Source: WTGU01 sp965242855 (GTDB taxonomy: Bacteria > Pseudomonadota > Alphaproteobacteria > UBA828). From it: a stretch of 64,000 nt of DNA. Shown here one piece after another: positions 35,601 to 42,326 of this stretch (the first letter of the stretch is position 1; the number at the start of each line of letters is the position of its first letter). The notes under the pieces are model-generated. The model did no database searches. It saw nothing but the letters and a program-made list of their open reading frames with translations, and was not told where the DNA came from. Location: assembly GCA_965242855.1 (NCBI GenBank), contig OZ251509.1, positions 2,046,001-2,110,000 on the forward strand, in the 5' to 3' direction. Position numbers and translations under genes: made by a program.

Positions 35601-38600
35601 GGTCGGCGTGCCGGAGATGGTCCGCGACGCGGCGGAGAACTCCAAGCCGTCCGGCAACGCCGGCCGCAGCGCGTAGCTCAGGGTCCCCCGAGCGCCGGCG
35701 GCCGCGGGCAGCGCCTCGCTGACGCTGGCGCCGACTGCCCAGGTCCGCGCGGACACCGACCCGGTGAAGGCCGGCTGCATCAGCACCCGTCCGTCCACCC
35801 GCCGGTTGGCGTCCGCAGCCACGGCCGGCAGCGTCAGGCTGGCGGTGGTGCCGCCGGGGCCGGTGATGGTAGCGCCGTTCAGGGTGAGTGCGCCGCTGCC
35901 GAAGCCGATGCCGTCGCTGTCACGGTCGCCGGCCAGCACCACGTATCGGAACCGGGTGTAGCGCTGGCTCCCGCTGTGCCGCCCGGCCTGCCGTGTGCCG
36001 GAGCCGACGTCGACGGCAAGCTGCGGCGTGCCGGTGATGGTCACCGGCTTGCCCCAGTTGACCACCACGTCGATGGCGTCGCCCTTGCCGTACACCCCGC
36101 CCGCCGGAAGCCCGGCGAACCCCGCGCTGACCACCACCGGCGGATGGTTCGCCGCGCCATCGACGTTCGGCGTACTGGCGTTGGTGACGTAGGTCCGTAT
36201 CGACCCGTGGCCGAGCGCCGCGTTCACGCCGTACCGGTTGCGTATCGTGCCGCCGTTGAGCGTCAGCGAGTTGGCCGGCACGTCGACGCCGTTGCCGTCC
36301 ACGTCGCCGGCCTGCACCTCGTACTCGAACCGGAGCTGGGACCCGGAGGCGGAGGCCAGGTCCAGGGTCTTCGTCGAGGAACCGATGACCAGGGACAGGC
36401 GCGGCGTGCCGGTCACCGTCACGCTCTGGCTGAACTTGACGTTGATGCCGATCACCTCGTAGCGGTCGAAGGTCGATCCGCGCTGCGGCGCGCCGATCAC
36501 CAGGGTTCTCACCACCGGCGGGCGGATGGCGCCGTCCACCTTGTGGCCGGCGCCGCCCCGCACGGTGAAACGGCTGAGGTCGGTCACCGCGGTGTTGCCG
36601 TTAGCCGCGGTGTCGATCACGGCGCCGTTCAGACTCAGCCCGCTGCTGACCACGCTGACCCCGTCGGCGTCGCGGTCGGCCGCCTGCACGGTGTAGCTGA
36701 AGGCGATGCTGCCGGCGCCAGCGCCGGCGTACGCCATCTGACGGTGATTGGCGCCGACCAGGAGGCCCAGGGTCGGCAGGTTGGGCGCCCTGCCCGTGAA
36801 GCGGATCGGCAGGTTGAACGTGAGCGCCACGCGGATCACTTCGCCGGCGGCGTAGGTGTTGTCGGCGCCGGGCCGCGACGTGATGCTCACCCCGGACACG
36901 CTGGCCCGCCGCCCGTCCACCTTGTACGCGGCGGCGGAGACGGCGTGGCTGCCGAGGCCCAGGGTCGCAGCCACGCCGCCGTGGCTGATGCTGCCCAGGT
37001 TCACGTCCAGCGCGCCTTGCGCGATGCCGAAGCCGTCGCCGTCGTAGTCGCCGGCCGGCACCGTGTAGCCGAACGTCAGGGTGGTGCTGGCCGGGGCGCG
37101 CTCGGTGTATTGCGAGCTGACCTTCAGAGCGGCGTGGCGCGTGTGGCTGCCGACGGTGAGCGCCAGCCGCGGCCAGCCCGGATTCCCCTGCCTGTAGGTG
37201 CGCCGGGCCGCCACCACCGCCTTGCTGAACGTCACCCGCACCCGGACCTCCTCGCCGATGCGGAAGGTGTCGCCGGTAACCGGGCGCGACATGACGGCGA
37301 CGCCGGTCACGATCGCCGGCGAGTTGACGGCGCCGTTCACCTTGGCGTTGCCGGCATTAGTGATGGCGTGGCTGCCCAGGGCCAGCGTCGCGTTGGCACC
37401 CGCGTTGCTGCGGATGGCGCCGTTGTTGAGGGTCAGGGCGCCGCTCCTGATGCTGAGGCCGTCGTTGTCCACGTCGGTCTGCTGCACCACGTAGCGGAAG
37501 TACTGCGTGGCCGATGTGGCGCCGGCGCGGTCATAGCCCGCTTGGCGGGTGACGCTGCCGATGCGCAAGGCGAGCCTCGGCGATCCGGTCACGCCCACGC
37601 CCTGGCTGAAGCGCACCGCGACTTCGACGATCTCCCCGCGGCTGTAGGTGTCGCCGGTGGCCGGGCGGGAGGTGATGGTCACCTCGGCCACGCTCGGCGC
37701 GCGGGTGATGCCGCCGTCCACCTTGTGCGCCGCTTGGCTGGAAACGGTGTGGCGGCCGAGGCCGAGCACCGCGGCGTTGCCGGCGACGTCGCGGATGGCG
37801 CCGCCGTTGAGGGTCAGGGCGCCGTCGGCGACGGCAACGCCGTCGGCGTCTCGGTCCGCGGCCTGCACGGTGTAGCGGAAGAGCACGCTGTCGCCGCTGA
37901 CGCCGTAGTAGGCGGCCTGCCGGGTCACGCCGCCCACCTGCAGCGCCAGACGGGGCGACCCGGTGACCATCATGGCGTCGGCACCTTGCCGCCGGAAGCG
38001 GACCGCCACCCGGATCTCCTCGTTGCGGGCGTAGGTGCTGGCCGCCGCCGGGCCGGACAGGAAGCTCACGCCGCGCACCGTCGGGCGGGCGCCGACCGCC
38101 GCCAGGGTGAAGGTCAGGGTGTCGGTGTCGCCGTTGGCGTCGGTCACCGTCAGCGTGTGGCGGGTGGACGGCGCCGCTACGGTGGCGGCGCCGGTCAGGA
38201 CCGCGGTGGCGCGGTTGATGGTGAGGCCGGCCGGCAGCGCCGGCGACACGGTGTAGACCAGCGGCGCGTCGCCGGTGGCGGAGGTCGGCAGGGCGCAACC
38301 GACGTGCAGCGGGCCGCAGGACGGGTGCAGCGAGTAGTTCACCACCGTGTTGGTGAGCATCGACAGGTCCGGGCCGCTGGCAACGCCGAAGTTCGGCCAC
38401 AGGCCCGTGCGGCTGCCGTCCACCTTGGCGGCGGCGTAGCGGGCGGCGGCGTAGCGGCTCAGGCCGAGCGCTGCGTCGGTGCTGCCCGCGTCGCGGATGG
38501 TCGCGCCGCTCGGCAACGTCAGCGCGCCGCCGGTGATGCCGAGGCCGTCGATGTCGGCGTCCCCGGCCGCCACCGTGTAGCTGAAGTCGACGTAGGCGTT

Positions 38601-41600
38601 GCCGCTGCCGGCGGCGGCCGTGGCGGTGCGGGTCTGGTCGCCGATGGTGAGGGCGAGCCGGGGACTGCCGGCCACGGTGACCGCCTGATCGAAGCTCACC
38701 CGCGCGGTGACGACCCCGCCGCGGGTGTAGGTGTTGGCTTGTTGCGGCGTGGAGACGATGGCGAGTCCGGTGACCCGCGGCGGCGTGTGGACCTTGTGTT
38801 CCGTCTGATGGCCCAGCGCGTAGCTACCGAGACCGAGGGCCGCGTTGGCGCCGTGTGTGTCGCGCACGGTGGCGCCGGCCGGCAGGGTGAGGGCGTCGGC
38901 GGCGACGCTGATGCCGTCGGCGTCATCGTCGGACCTCTGCACCGTGTAGCGGAAGTGCAGACTCTTGAGGTCGGCCCGGTCGAAGGTCGCCTGCCGCGTG
39001 GTGGTCCCGATGCGGATGGCCAGGCGCGGCGCGCCGGTCACCGCCAGCGCTTCCGTGAAGCCGACGCTGAGGCGGATCACGTCGCCGGCGGCGTAGCCGC
39101 TGCTGGCCACCGGCCGGGACTGGATGCCGACCGCGCGCACCGCGGGCACGGCGTTGGCGCCGCCGTCCACCTTGTGGCTGCCGGCGGCGGCGACCGCATG
39201 GCTGCCGAGCGCCAACGAGGCGACGACGCCTGTGTCGCTCGACCGGACGATGCTGCCGCCGTTCAGCTCCAGGGCGCCGGCGCCGATGCCGATGCCGTCG
39301 GCGTCCCGGTCGGCCCCCTGCACGGTGTAGCTGAACACGTGGTGGTACCCGGTGAGCGAGGAGGGCGATGCGTAGTAGTTGGCGTAGCGGGTGCGGGCGC
39401 CGATCGACAGCGCCAGCCGCGGCGTGCCGGTCTTGGTGACGCTCTTGTCGAACTTGAGGCCCACCGCGATCGTCTCGCCGGCGCCGTAGGTTTGGCCGGT
39501 TCGCGGCGAGGAGAGGAAGGTCAATGCCGACACCTTCGGCGCGTCGGCCGCCGCCACGGTGATGGTGAAGGTCAGGGTCGTCGCGTTGCCGTCGCCGTCG
39601 GTGGCGACCCAGGTTTGCTCGCCGGCGGCGGCGGCCGCTTCCGGCGTGCCGCTGATCGTGCGGGTGGCACTGCTGTAGCTGAGCCCGTCCGGCAGCGTGC
39701 TGGTGAGCTCGTACGAAATGCTGCCGTCGCCGGTCGCCGTGGGCAGGGTCAGCGACGCGGCCGTGCCGGCCACGTAGTGCTGCGCCGGCACCGCGGCGCT
39801 GAATGTCGGCGCCGTGTCGTGGACGCGGTGATCTCCGTCGTTGGTGACCGCGTGGCTGCCGAGCCCCACCAGCGCCCGGCGCAACGGATCGTGGTTGTGG
39901 TAATGGGTCAGGAAACCGCCGTTGGCGGTCACCGCGCCGATGGCGATGCTGATGCCGTCGCCGTCGAAGTCCGACGCCTGCACGGTGTAGGTGAAGGTAT
40001 GGCTGGGCGGCGCACTCGTGCCGCTGTGCCAGGTCGCCGTGCGCGTGTCGGCGCCGATGGTGAGCGCCACCGTCGGCGCGTCGCTGCGCACGAACACCGC
40101 CTCCGTGAAGGTGAGGCGCACCGCGATCACGTCGCCGGCGGCGTAGTTGCCGCCGGTCGGGGTGGAGGTGATGGAGACGCCGGAGACGATCGGCGGCGTA
40201 TCGACCTTGTGCCCGCTGGCGGCGGCGATGGCGTGGCTGCCGAGCGCCAGGTTGGCGTTTCGGGTGCCGGTGGCGTCGCGCAGCTTTCCGGCACCGGTGA
40301 GCGTGAGCGCGCCGGCGGCGATGCCGATGCCGTCGTCGTCGTCGTCCGAGGCCTGCACCCGGTAGCTGAAGCGCAGGGTGCTGGCGTTGGGCTTGCTGGC
40401 GAAGGCCGCGCTGCGCGCAGTGCTGCCGACGGTGAGCTCCAGACTGGGGTTGGGGGTGGTGACCGTCACCGCCTGGTCGAAGCGCACGTCCACGCTGATG
40501 GTCTCCAGCACGCCGTAGGCGCCGCCGCTCGCCGGGCTGGAGCTGACGGTCACCCCGCTCACCGTGGGGACGCTGGTCACCGCCAGGCGGAAGGTGAGCG
40601 CCGCGGCGTCGCCGTCGCCGTCGGTGGCCCGGTAGGTGTAGGCCGCAGCCGCGGCCTGGGCGGTGGGGGTGCCGTGGATGCGGCGCCGGGCGGCGTCGAA
40701 GGCGAGGCCGGCAGGCAGGGCCGGCGCCAGGGAGTAGCGCACGGTTCCGTCGCCGCCGGTGGCCGCCGGCAGCGAGTCGTTCACCGCCGTGCCGGTGGGG
40801 TAGGTCTTGGACCCTACCGAGGCGGCCCCGAAGGTCGGCTGGGTGTCGCGCACCGTGTACCGGTCGTCGTTGGCGAAGTCATACGCGCTCAGGTCGCGCG
40901 CCGCGGCCACGGCGCCGGCGCCGGTGATGCCGCCGCCGTTGAGGGTCAGCGCCGCGGAGCCGATGCCGATGCCGTCTCCGTCGAAGTCCGCCGCGGTCAC
41001 CGTGTACTTGAACACGAGGTCGTCGGTGTCGCTGCCGGGGCGGCTGAACGCCGCTTGGCGCGTATGGGCGCCGACGGTCAATGCAAGCTGCGGCGCGCCG
41101 GTGACGGTGACCGCCCGGTCGAAACTGACGACCGCGGTGATCACTTCGCCGGCCGCGTAGTCCCCGTCGAAGCTGGCCGAGCCGGAGCCGTCGGTCGCGA
41201 GGATGGTGAGCGCGCTCGGCTTCGGCGCGTTGGCCGCGGCCACGGTAATGGTGAACGGGCCGAGCGCCGTGCGGTCGCCGTCGGCGTCCGTGGCGGTGAG
41301 GGTGTGCGTGGTCGCGCCCGACGCCGTGGGCGTGCCGGTGATGGTGGCGGTCGCGCTGCCGAGCGCCAGGCCGCGCGGCAGCGCGGGGGATATGGTGTAG
41401 GTGATCGCGCCGTCGCCCGTGGCCCGCGGCAGCGTGGTGGAGGTCGCAACGCCCCGCGCCAGCGACCGGTCGGCGGCGGACGCGGCCTGCGAGAAGGAGG
41501 GCGCCGTGTCCCGCACCCGCATCTTGGCGCTCACCGTGCCGCCGCTCGCCACCGCGTGGCTGCCCAGGCTGAGCTTGACGTCGGTACCGGAGGCCACCGT

Positions 41601-42326
41601 GCGGATGGTCCCGCCGTTCAGGCGGAGCGCGTCCGCGGCCACGGCGGCGCCGTCGCCGTCGAAGTCGTCCGCCCGCACCGTGTAGGTGAAGACCAGTACG
41701 TCGGCGGTATCGGCGGCCCACGCCTGCCGGAGCTCCGCGGTCTCGGCGGCGTCGTAGCCGGCCGTGCGCGTGCGTCCGCCGACGACCAGAGCGAGCTGCG
41801 GCGTCCCGGTGACCGCCACCTTCTCGGGATATTGGAGCAACAGCTCGATGGTTTCCCCGGACTGGTAGTTGGACTTGGTGACCCCGTTCACGGTCCAATC
41901 CAACACGTCGACGCCGTTGACCGCCGGCCCCGCCGGGGCCCAGACCCGCAGGGAGAAGGTGAGCGCCACGGCGACGCCGCCCGCGTCGGTGGCGGTCCAG
42001 GTGTAGGTGGCGGCGGCGGTGACCGCGCTCGGCGTGCCGGCGATGGTGCGGGTGGAGGCGGTCCAGGTGAGCCCGCGCGGCAGCGTGGCCGGCGCCAGGG
42101 TGTAGCTCACCGCCCCGGTTCCGCCGGCGGCTTCCGGCAGCACGATCGGCGTTATCGCCGTACCGGTGTCGAAGAGCCTGCTTTCGACGGTGACCGAGCC
42201 GAAGGAGAGGGGGTCGGACTCCGCCGTGTCGGATTGCGCGGCGGTGGGGACCGGCATGCTCAGCAGAGCCACCAGCGAGGCGGCCGCCACGAACAGCGCG
42301 CCGGCGAGGGTGAACCCGCGCCTCAC
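17664..42326 (-). CDS. giant secreted Calx-beta/cadherin-like repeat protein B with C-terminal beta-barrel
   Basis: 8,220 aa from the GTG at 42326. This start is preferred to the ATG at 42437 because GGAGGGGGCGG precedes it, the same arrangement is seen at giant gene A, and a signal peptide follows at once (VRRGFTLAGALF to about residue 30). Rough architecture: He_PIG and SwmB-like repeats 60-2180; He_PIG cluster 2185-2670; Calx-beta-like array 2670-7340, interrupted by two He_PIG cassettes; PKD-like domain about 7345-7430; He_PIG pair 7445-7630; Calx-beta 7630-7760; then an autotransporter-type beta-barrel-like domain of about 350 residues ending LYIQINW with a terminal aromatic residue, as in outer-membrane proteins. 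Probable role is a cell-surface adhesin delivered by its own barrel (type V-like). No catalytic motif was seen. Confidence 0.9.
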   Translation of the reverse strand: MRRGFTLAGALFVAAASLVALLSMPVPTAAQSDTAESDPLSFGSVTVESRLFDTGTAITPIVLPEAAGGTGAVSYTLAPATLPRGLTWTASTRTIAGTPSAVTAAATYTWTATDAGGVAVALTFSLRVWAPAGPAVNGVDVLDWTVNGVTKSNYQSGETIELLLQYPEKVAVTGTPQLALVVGGRTRTAGYDAAETAELRQAWAADTADVLVFTYTVRADDFDGDGAAVAADALRLNGGTIRTVASGTDVKLSLGSHAVASGGTVSAKMRVRDTAPSFSQAASAADRSLARGVATSTTLPRATGDGAITYTISPALPRGLALGSATATITGTPTASGATTHTLTATDADGDRTALGPFTITVAAANAPKPSALTILATDGSGSASFDGDYAAGEVITAVVSFDRAVTVTGAPQLALTVGAHTRQAAFSRPGSDTDDLVFKYTVTAADFDGDGIGIGSAALTLNGGGITGAGAVAAARDLSAYDFANDDRYTVRDTQPTFGAASVGSKTYPTGTAVNDSLPAATGGDGTVRYSLAPALPAGLAFDAARRRIHGTPTAQAAAAAYTYRATDGDGDAAALTFRLAVTSVPTVSGVTVSSSPASGGAYGVLETISVDVRFDQAVTVTTPNPSLELTVGSTARSAAFASKPNASTLRFSYRVQASDDDDDGIGIAAGALTLTGAGKLRDATGTRNANLALGSHAIAAASGHKVDTPPIVSGVSITSTPTGGNYAAGDVIAVRLTFTEAVFVRSDAPTVALTIGADTRTATWHSGTSAPPSHTFTYTVQASDFDGDGISIAIGAVTANGGFLTHYHNHDPLRRALVGLGSHAVTNDGDHRVHDTAPTFSAAVPAQHYVAGTAASLTLPTATGDGSISYELTSTLPDGLSYSSATRTISGTPEAAAAAGEQTWVATDGDGNATTLTFTITVAAADAPKVSALTFLSSPRTGQTYGAGETIAVGLKFDKSVTKTGTPRLALSIGARTRYANYYASPSSLTGYHHVFSYTVQGADRDADGIGIGAGALELNGGSIVRSSDTGVVASLALGSHAVAAAGSHKVDGGANAVPAVRAVGIQSRPVASSGYAAGDVIRLSVGFTEALAVTGAPRLAIRIGTTTRQATFDRADLKSLHFRYTVQRSDDDADGISVAADALTLPAGATVRDTHGANAALGLGSYALGHQTEHKVHTPPRVTGLAIVSTPQQANTYTRGGVVTARVSFDQAVTVAGSPRLALTIGDQTRTATAAAGSGNAYVDFSYTVAAGDADIDGLGITGGALTLPSGATIRDAGSTDAALGLSRYAAARYAAAKVDGSRTGLWPNFGVASGPDLSMLTNTVVNYSLHPSCGPLHVGCALPTSATGDAPLVYTVSPALPAGLTINRATAVLTGAATVAAPSTRHTLTVTDANGDTDTLTFTLAAVGARPTVRGVSFLSGPAAASTYARNEEIRVAVRFRRQGADAMMVTGSPRLALQVGGVTRQAAYYGVSGDSVLFRYTVQAADRDADGVAVADGALTLNGGAIRDVAGNAAVLGLGRHTVSSQAAHKVDGGITRAPSVAEVTITSRPATGDTYSRGEIVEVAVRFSQGVGVTGSPRLALRIGSVTRQAGYDRAGATSATQYFRYVVQQTDVDNDGLSIRSGALTLNNGAIRSNAGANATLALGSHAITNAGNAKVNGAVNSPAIVTGVAVMSRPVTGDTFRIGEEVRVRVTFSKAVVAARRTYRQGNPGWPRLALTVGSHTRHAALKVSSQYTERAPASTTLTFGYTVPAGDYDGDGFGIAQGALDVNLGSISHGGVAATLGLGSHAVSAAAYKVDGRRASVSGVSITSRPGADNTYAAGEVIRVALTFNLPIRFTGRAPNLPTLGLLVGANHRQMAYAGAGAGSIAFSYTVQAADRDADGVSVVSSGLSLNGAVIDTAANGNTAVTDLSRFTVRGGAGHKVDGAIRPPVVRTLVIGAPQRGSTFDRYEVIGINVKFSQSVTVTGTPRLSLVIGSSTKTLDLASASGSQLRFEYEVQAGDVDGNGVDVPANSLTLNGGTIRNRYGVNAALGHGSIRTYVTNASTPNVDGAANHPPVVVSAGFAGLPAGGVYGKGDAIDVVVNWGKPVTITGTPQLAVDVGSGTRQAGRHSGSQRYTRFRYVVLAGDRDSDGIGFGSGALTLNGATITGPGGTTASLTLPAVAADANRRVDGRVLMQPAFTGSVSARTWAVGASVSEALPAAAGARGTLSYALRPALPDGLEFSAASRTISGTPTTVTALATYTLEATDGVTGAKGTLDFTIEITPNAAPVFVPDTFAAQVYVKDETISPVALPAASSGTGALSYALTGPGAATTLTLPAGVSYTAPTGANTGGTLSGAPTAVAAQATYTLTATDADDDQATLTFTLEVQDDAAPDFGAASVANQSWRRYKALTAFTLPGATGGNGAITYTLSPALPAGAAKDASHRISGAPSVALDATTYTWTATDRDGDRAELTFTITVADNSLPAFTGLEPMSHVWTRYKSVSGLLPVAIGGDAPLSYALSPALPAGVARSASPRAASEPDEPVVDTHNRTLAGRPSATMARTAYAWTATDADGDQAVWSFTITVRDNGRPSFGAATIPDQSWTRRKAITAFTLPAATGGDGSVSYALSPALPFGVTKDASHRVSGAPAAALAQTEYTWTATDGDGDTASLTFDVTVADRPQATLVLSLSTIDESGTGNVATVTATLDEAASTATTVTVSAAAGTNAEAGDFTLSANKTLTIAAGGTTSTGAVTVTAVDNADAELDKSVTVSGSVGSEDVAAPDDVTLTITDDDRPSTPTLYIDSPSVTEGGPGDANTLEWTVTLLPASTQRVQVSVAVNSTGTATLGTLRTRDRTGADHGFPPEPTLVFAAGVTTQTVPVSVYGDATPEPDETVVMELSNPANASLSDATGTGTILDDDAPAVTLAVADGAIAENGGTTTVTATLSQAASAAMTVTVTAVAGAYTVGSDATITIAAGETANASDGVTITAVDDAIDNVSDRSVTVTGTATASGRVTGAALTLTDDEDTPVATLVLSEPDSSKPDTIDEGGADNASTVTAVLDRASSEAVTLTVSAAAGTNAVDGDFTLSGATLTIAAGSTASAGVVTVTANDDTVDGPDKSVTVSAAVSGGSGVADPAVVTLTIADDDGAPSVTLAVADSSIAENGGATTVTAALSHASSAATTVTVAAVAGFYTVGSDAVIVIAAGETANASDTAMLAAVNDAIDNVGDRSVTVTATASNDQAAAESETVAVTGASLTLTDDEDTPTVTLALSEPDPSKPDAIAESGAGNASAVTAALDRASSEAVTLTVSAAAGTNAADGDFTLSGAKTLTIAAGDTASAGVVTVTANDDATDGPDKSVTITATVSGDSGVADPSAVTLAIADDDGAPGVTLAVADTAIAEDGGATTVSATLSHPSSAATTITVTALEGAYTVDSADAVIVIAAGSTANATDTATINAVNDDVDNVGNRTVTVTGTASNDQAAADSQTMAVTGASLTLTDDEGAPSATLRLSPATILENGGVSTVTATLSGKSSELVTLTVEANGAGFTLSSPATLTIGAGSTSSAGVVTVTAVADATDSPDKSVTVSATASGGGVANPPAVTLTITDDDDAPDVTLALASSSIPEDGSATTVSATLSHPSSAATTVTVTGASGFYTVGSDATIVIAAGSTENATDTATITAVNDDVHQGSVGRSTMVTATVASGQGTGSVTGAALALTDDEALPTVTLALSPTSISETGGVSSVTATLSGASSEAVTVTVEASPGTDAVAADFDLSTAKTLTVAAGDTTSVGAVTVTANGNDVDSPDKQVAVSGRVTGGNGVAAPDAVTLAVTDDDAAPSVALAVASSSIPEDGGATTVSAALSHPSSAATTITVTALEGAYAVDSVDAVIVIAAGSTANAADTATINAVNDAIDNVGDRSVTVTGTASNGQAAANSETVVVTGASLTLTDDEDTPTATLALSEPDPLKPDTIDESGAGNASTVTATLDRASSEAATLTVSAAGAGFTLSSARTLTIAAGSTASAGVVTVTAVDDATDGPDKSVTVSATASGAGGVADPASKTLTIADDDGPPALSISSPSVTEGAAGSTATLTFAVTLSAKSGKQVTVDYAEGTGGAATAGTDYTALAAGALTFAAEETSKTVSVTVTGDATDEPDETVKVVLSGPVNATLGAATGTGTIRDDDAAPSVTLVLSSSSISEAGGVSTVTARLSGKSSQPTTVTVSALAGSHTASSDFTQTGATLTVAAGATASAGVVKVSAVNDAEDAANDKTVTVSATAGNGQGIAGNPSSVTLTIEDDDVDLKPTFGDAAVADQSWPVSTEIARLTLPSATGGDGTLIYALSPALPSGLSRSGFFVTGTTPSASVASSDYTWTARDGDGDEASLTFAIEVVESGIMSPGAAPSLSVSSPRVAEGASGSTATLSYTVTLSAESTAEVTVGYADAGTGTATAGADYTALATGTLTFAAGETSKTVSVTVTGDGVDEPDETVALALSGPVNAQVPMSGRTGTGTIEDDDAAPGVTLALASSSIPEDGGATSVSATLSHRSSATTTVTVTGVTGFYTAGSDATIVIAAGDTSNASDTATINAVDDAIDNVGNRTVTVTGAASNDQAAADSQTMTVTGASLTLTDDEATPTATLNLSSSSILENGGVATVTAVLNRASSEVVTLTVAATGDGFTLSSAKTLTIGAGSTASAGVVTVTAVADTTDSPDKSVTVSATASGGGVSNPAAVILTITDDDGAPGVTLAVADTAIAENGGTTSVSATLSHPSSAATTVTVTGVSGFYTVGSDATIVIAAGETANASDTATIAAVGDAIDNVGDRDVTVTGTASNDQAVAESQTVVVTGASLTLTDDEALPTATLKLSSSSIPENGGISTVTATLSGKSSEAVTLTVSAGGAGFTLSNPATLTIASGSTASAGVVTVTAVADATDSPDKSVTVSATASGGGVANPSTMTLTITDDDGAPGVKLALAASSISEDGGTTSVSATLSHASSEATTVTVTGASGFYTAGSDATIVIAAGDTANASDTATITAVDDTIDNVGNRTVTVTGAAANGQAAANSETVAVTGAVLTLTDDEGAPTATLKLSSATILESGGMATVTAGLNRASSEAVTLTVSASGSGFTLSSAKTLTIGAGSTASAGAVTVTANDDTTDGPDKSVTVTAAVSGNSGIADPASKTLTIADDDAAPGVTLALASSSIAENGGATSVSATLSRASSAATTVTVTGVAGFYTAGSDATIVIAAGETANATDTAMVNAVNDAIDNVGDRSVTVTGTASNDQAAAESQTVAVTGASLTLTDDEATPTATLALSSSSISESGGVTTVTAALDRASSEAVTLTVTAAAGTNAVSGDFTQTGATLTIAAGSTASVGAVTVTANDDTTDSPDKSVTVTAAVSGNSGIADPASKTLTIADDDDAPGVTLAVADSSILEDGGATSVSATLSHPSSAATTVTVTGVTGFYTAGSDAIIVIAAGSTANAADTATINAVNDAIDNVGDRSVTVTGTASNGQAAADSQTMAVTGASLTLTDDEATPAVTLALSEPDPSKPDTIDEGGAGNASAVTATLNRASSEAVTLTVSATGAGFTLSSARTLTIASGSTASAGVVTVTANDDAMDGPDKQVSVSATASGGGVANPSAVTLTIEDDDAAPSLSISSPDVTEGAAGSTATLTFAVTLSAKSGKQVTVAYAEGTGGAATAGTDYTALAAGALTFAAEETSKTIAVTVTGDAVDEPDETVKVVLGGPVNATLDAATGTGTIRDDDAAPSVTLVLSSSSISEDGGVTTVTARLSHRSSQPTTVTVTASAGLHTASSDFTQTGATLTVAAGSTASAGVVKVSAVNDAEDAANDKTVTVSATAGNGQGIAGNPSPVTLTITDDDVDLKPTFGDQQIASRLWPVSTVIPRLTLPRATGGDGTLTYALSPALPSWLSRSGFFVTGTTPDAPTNQKEYVWTATDEDGDAATLPFLVAVIAPGDPPRLVNPPGIVVNTGNLPSLSVSSPRVAEGASGSTATLSYTVTLSAASTAEVTVAYADAGTGTASSGADYAALATGTLTFAAGETSKTVSVTVTGDGVDEPDETVELALSGPVNAQVPMSGRTGTGTIEDDDDAPSVALALAASSIPEDGGATSVSATLSHPSSAATTVTVAGVSGFYTAGSDAVIVIAAGDTANASDTATITAVNDAIDNVGNRTVTVTGAASNDQATAESQTMALTGASLTLTDDEATPTVTLSLSSSSISENGGVATVTATLSGKSSAAVTLTVSASGDGFTLSSAKTLTIGAGSTTSAGVVTVTAVVDATDGPDKSVTVTATASGGGVSDPSAVTLAITDDDGAPDVTLGLSDTSISENGGATSVSATLSHPSSAATTVTVRGVSGFYTVGSNATIVIAAGETANASDTATINAVNDAIDNVGDRSVTVTGAASNDQGVGPVTGASLTLTDDEATPTATLALSSSSIPENGGAATVTATLSGKSSEAVTLTVSASGSGFTLSSAKTLTIGAGSTASAGLVTVTAVADTTDSPDKSVTVSATASGGGVANPASRTLTITDDDAAPGVTLAVAASSIPEDGGTTSVSATLSHPSSAATTVTVTGVAGFYTVGSDATIVIAAGDTANASDTATINAVNDAIDNVGNRTVTVTATASNGQAAAESETVAVTGVSLTLTDDEGAPSATLKLSSSSILENGGVSTVTASLNRASSAAVTLTVSAGGSGFTLSSAKTLTIGAGSTASAGLVTVTAVADTTDGPDKSVTVSATVSGDSGVSNPASKTLTIADDDAAPGVALAVADTSIAEDGGATTVSATLSHPSSAATTVTVRGVSGFYTAGPDATIVIAAGSTANATDTATITAVDDDVDNVGSRSVTVTGAASNGQAAAESETVAVTGVSLTLTDDEGAPSATLNLSSSSILESGGVATVTATLSGKSSAAVTLTVSAGGSGFMLSSAKTLTIGAGSTTSAGAVTVTAVADTMDSPDKLVTVSATAAGGGVANPSAVTLTIADDDAAPGVTLALAASSIPEDGGATTVSAALSHRSSAATTVTVRGVSGFYTAGSDATIVIAAGSTSNATDTATITAVDDAIDNVGNRTATVTGTASNGQAAANSETVAVTGASLTLTDDEGAPSATLKLSSSSISEGGGVATVAATLSGKSSEAVTLTVSASGAGFTLSSAKTLTIGAGSTASAGAVTVMAVDDDTDAPNKSVTVSATASGGGVSDPSTVTLTITDDETLPTVSLVLSSSSISENGGVSTVTARLSGKSSAAVTVTVGASPGSGTDFTQTGTTLTIAAGSTISTGAVTVRGADDSTAEGSEQITVSGTAAGGNGVADPSSLTLTITDDDGSVSPPSALTADAGEDKAVDEGAAVTLSGRARGWDPADGAPTWAWEQTGGTPAVALAGAATASPSFTAPQVSGVTVLTFRLTVTAGGVHVSDTVDITVMDRSGASVSDATPDSAPTFGDAVVAERSWVQNAALASFVLPEATGGDGALTYSLSPALPAGVMRDAATREVSGTPTAALARTTYTWTATDADGDTATLSFAIAVEADTAPVFEPDGFPAQTYTEGVAIAPLVLPAATGGNGPLAYGLRPALPAGLAFDPATRTVSGTPSAATAALDYTLTATDTDGDRASLSFAIEVWPRITLQVSDAVAEEGEEIVFVVTLSPAPPRAVTLRFSATPGSATPGDDYEVARRAPGAGFAQRTGASYADASGRGFTVSAGQRSVRVAVRTVDDREDEPDETFTLNAASLPSTPVAVSPATATGTIVDNDHRARTRAFAAVLASFGRTVAAEAVGALTARFTDADASDRVTLGGHALSLAAAGAGGEEPFEAVEEARGLADDDDNDGLGPATLRELAAQSAFTLSLGEPAGGSARAWTFWGRAGTADFANRAAADLETDGAVFTGFLGADVRLRRNFLAGVSVSRSKGDMGYRLAEERAAVEATLTGVFPYAHWQASAGVGVWALAGAGWGEAALTDAAGSAHTAIAMRMAALGGRKELGDEGGVAWALKGDGLAVEMESDEAAGLHATRPATQRLRLLVEGAADWAMSEHGRLRPRLEFGGRWDGGDFGAGFGAEAGGGVAYADTRLGLEAEARGRYLLAHEAAGFAESGAGFSLRFDPGGDGVGPWFGLAPQWGAPEGGASSLWETLPAEGAAAPAHRFGLEAGWRFAETLGLSATFEREAGAARGYGLGGRWTPPGAPGISLEAEANRRESKTNETDNRIGLYIQINW
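20300..34310 (-). repeat. Calx-beta-like repeat array inside giant gene B
   Basis: About 14 kb of tandem units of roughly 105-115 codons. Two subtypes alternate through much of it: one with an SGFYTAGSDATIVIAAG-like centre and a NVGNRTVTVTG segment, the other with FTLSSAKTLTIGAGS and DSPDKSVTVSA segments. A dimer is about 660 bp. Units end in TLTITDDD- or TLTDDE-like loops. Two mixed cassettes containing a He_PIG domain begin equivalent sequence at 24671 and 29420, giving a 4,749-bp (1,583-codon) higher-order period. Confidence 0.75.
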
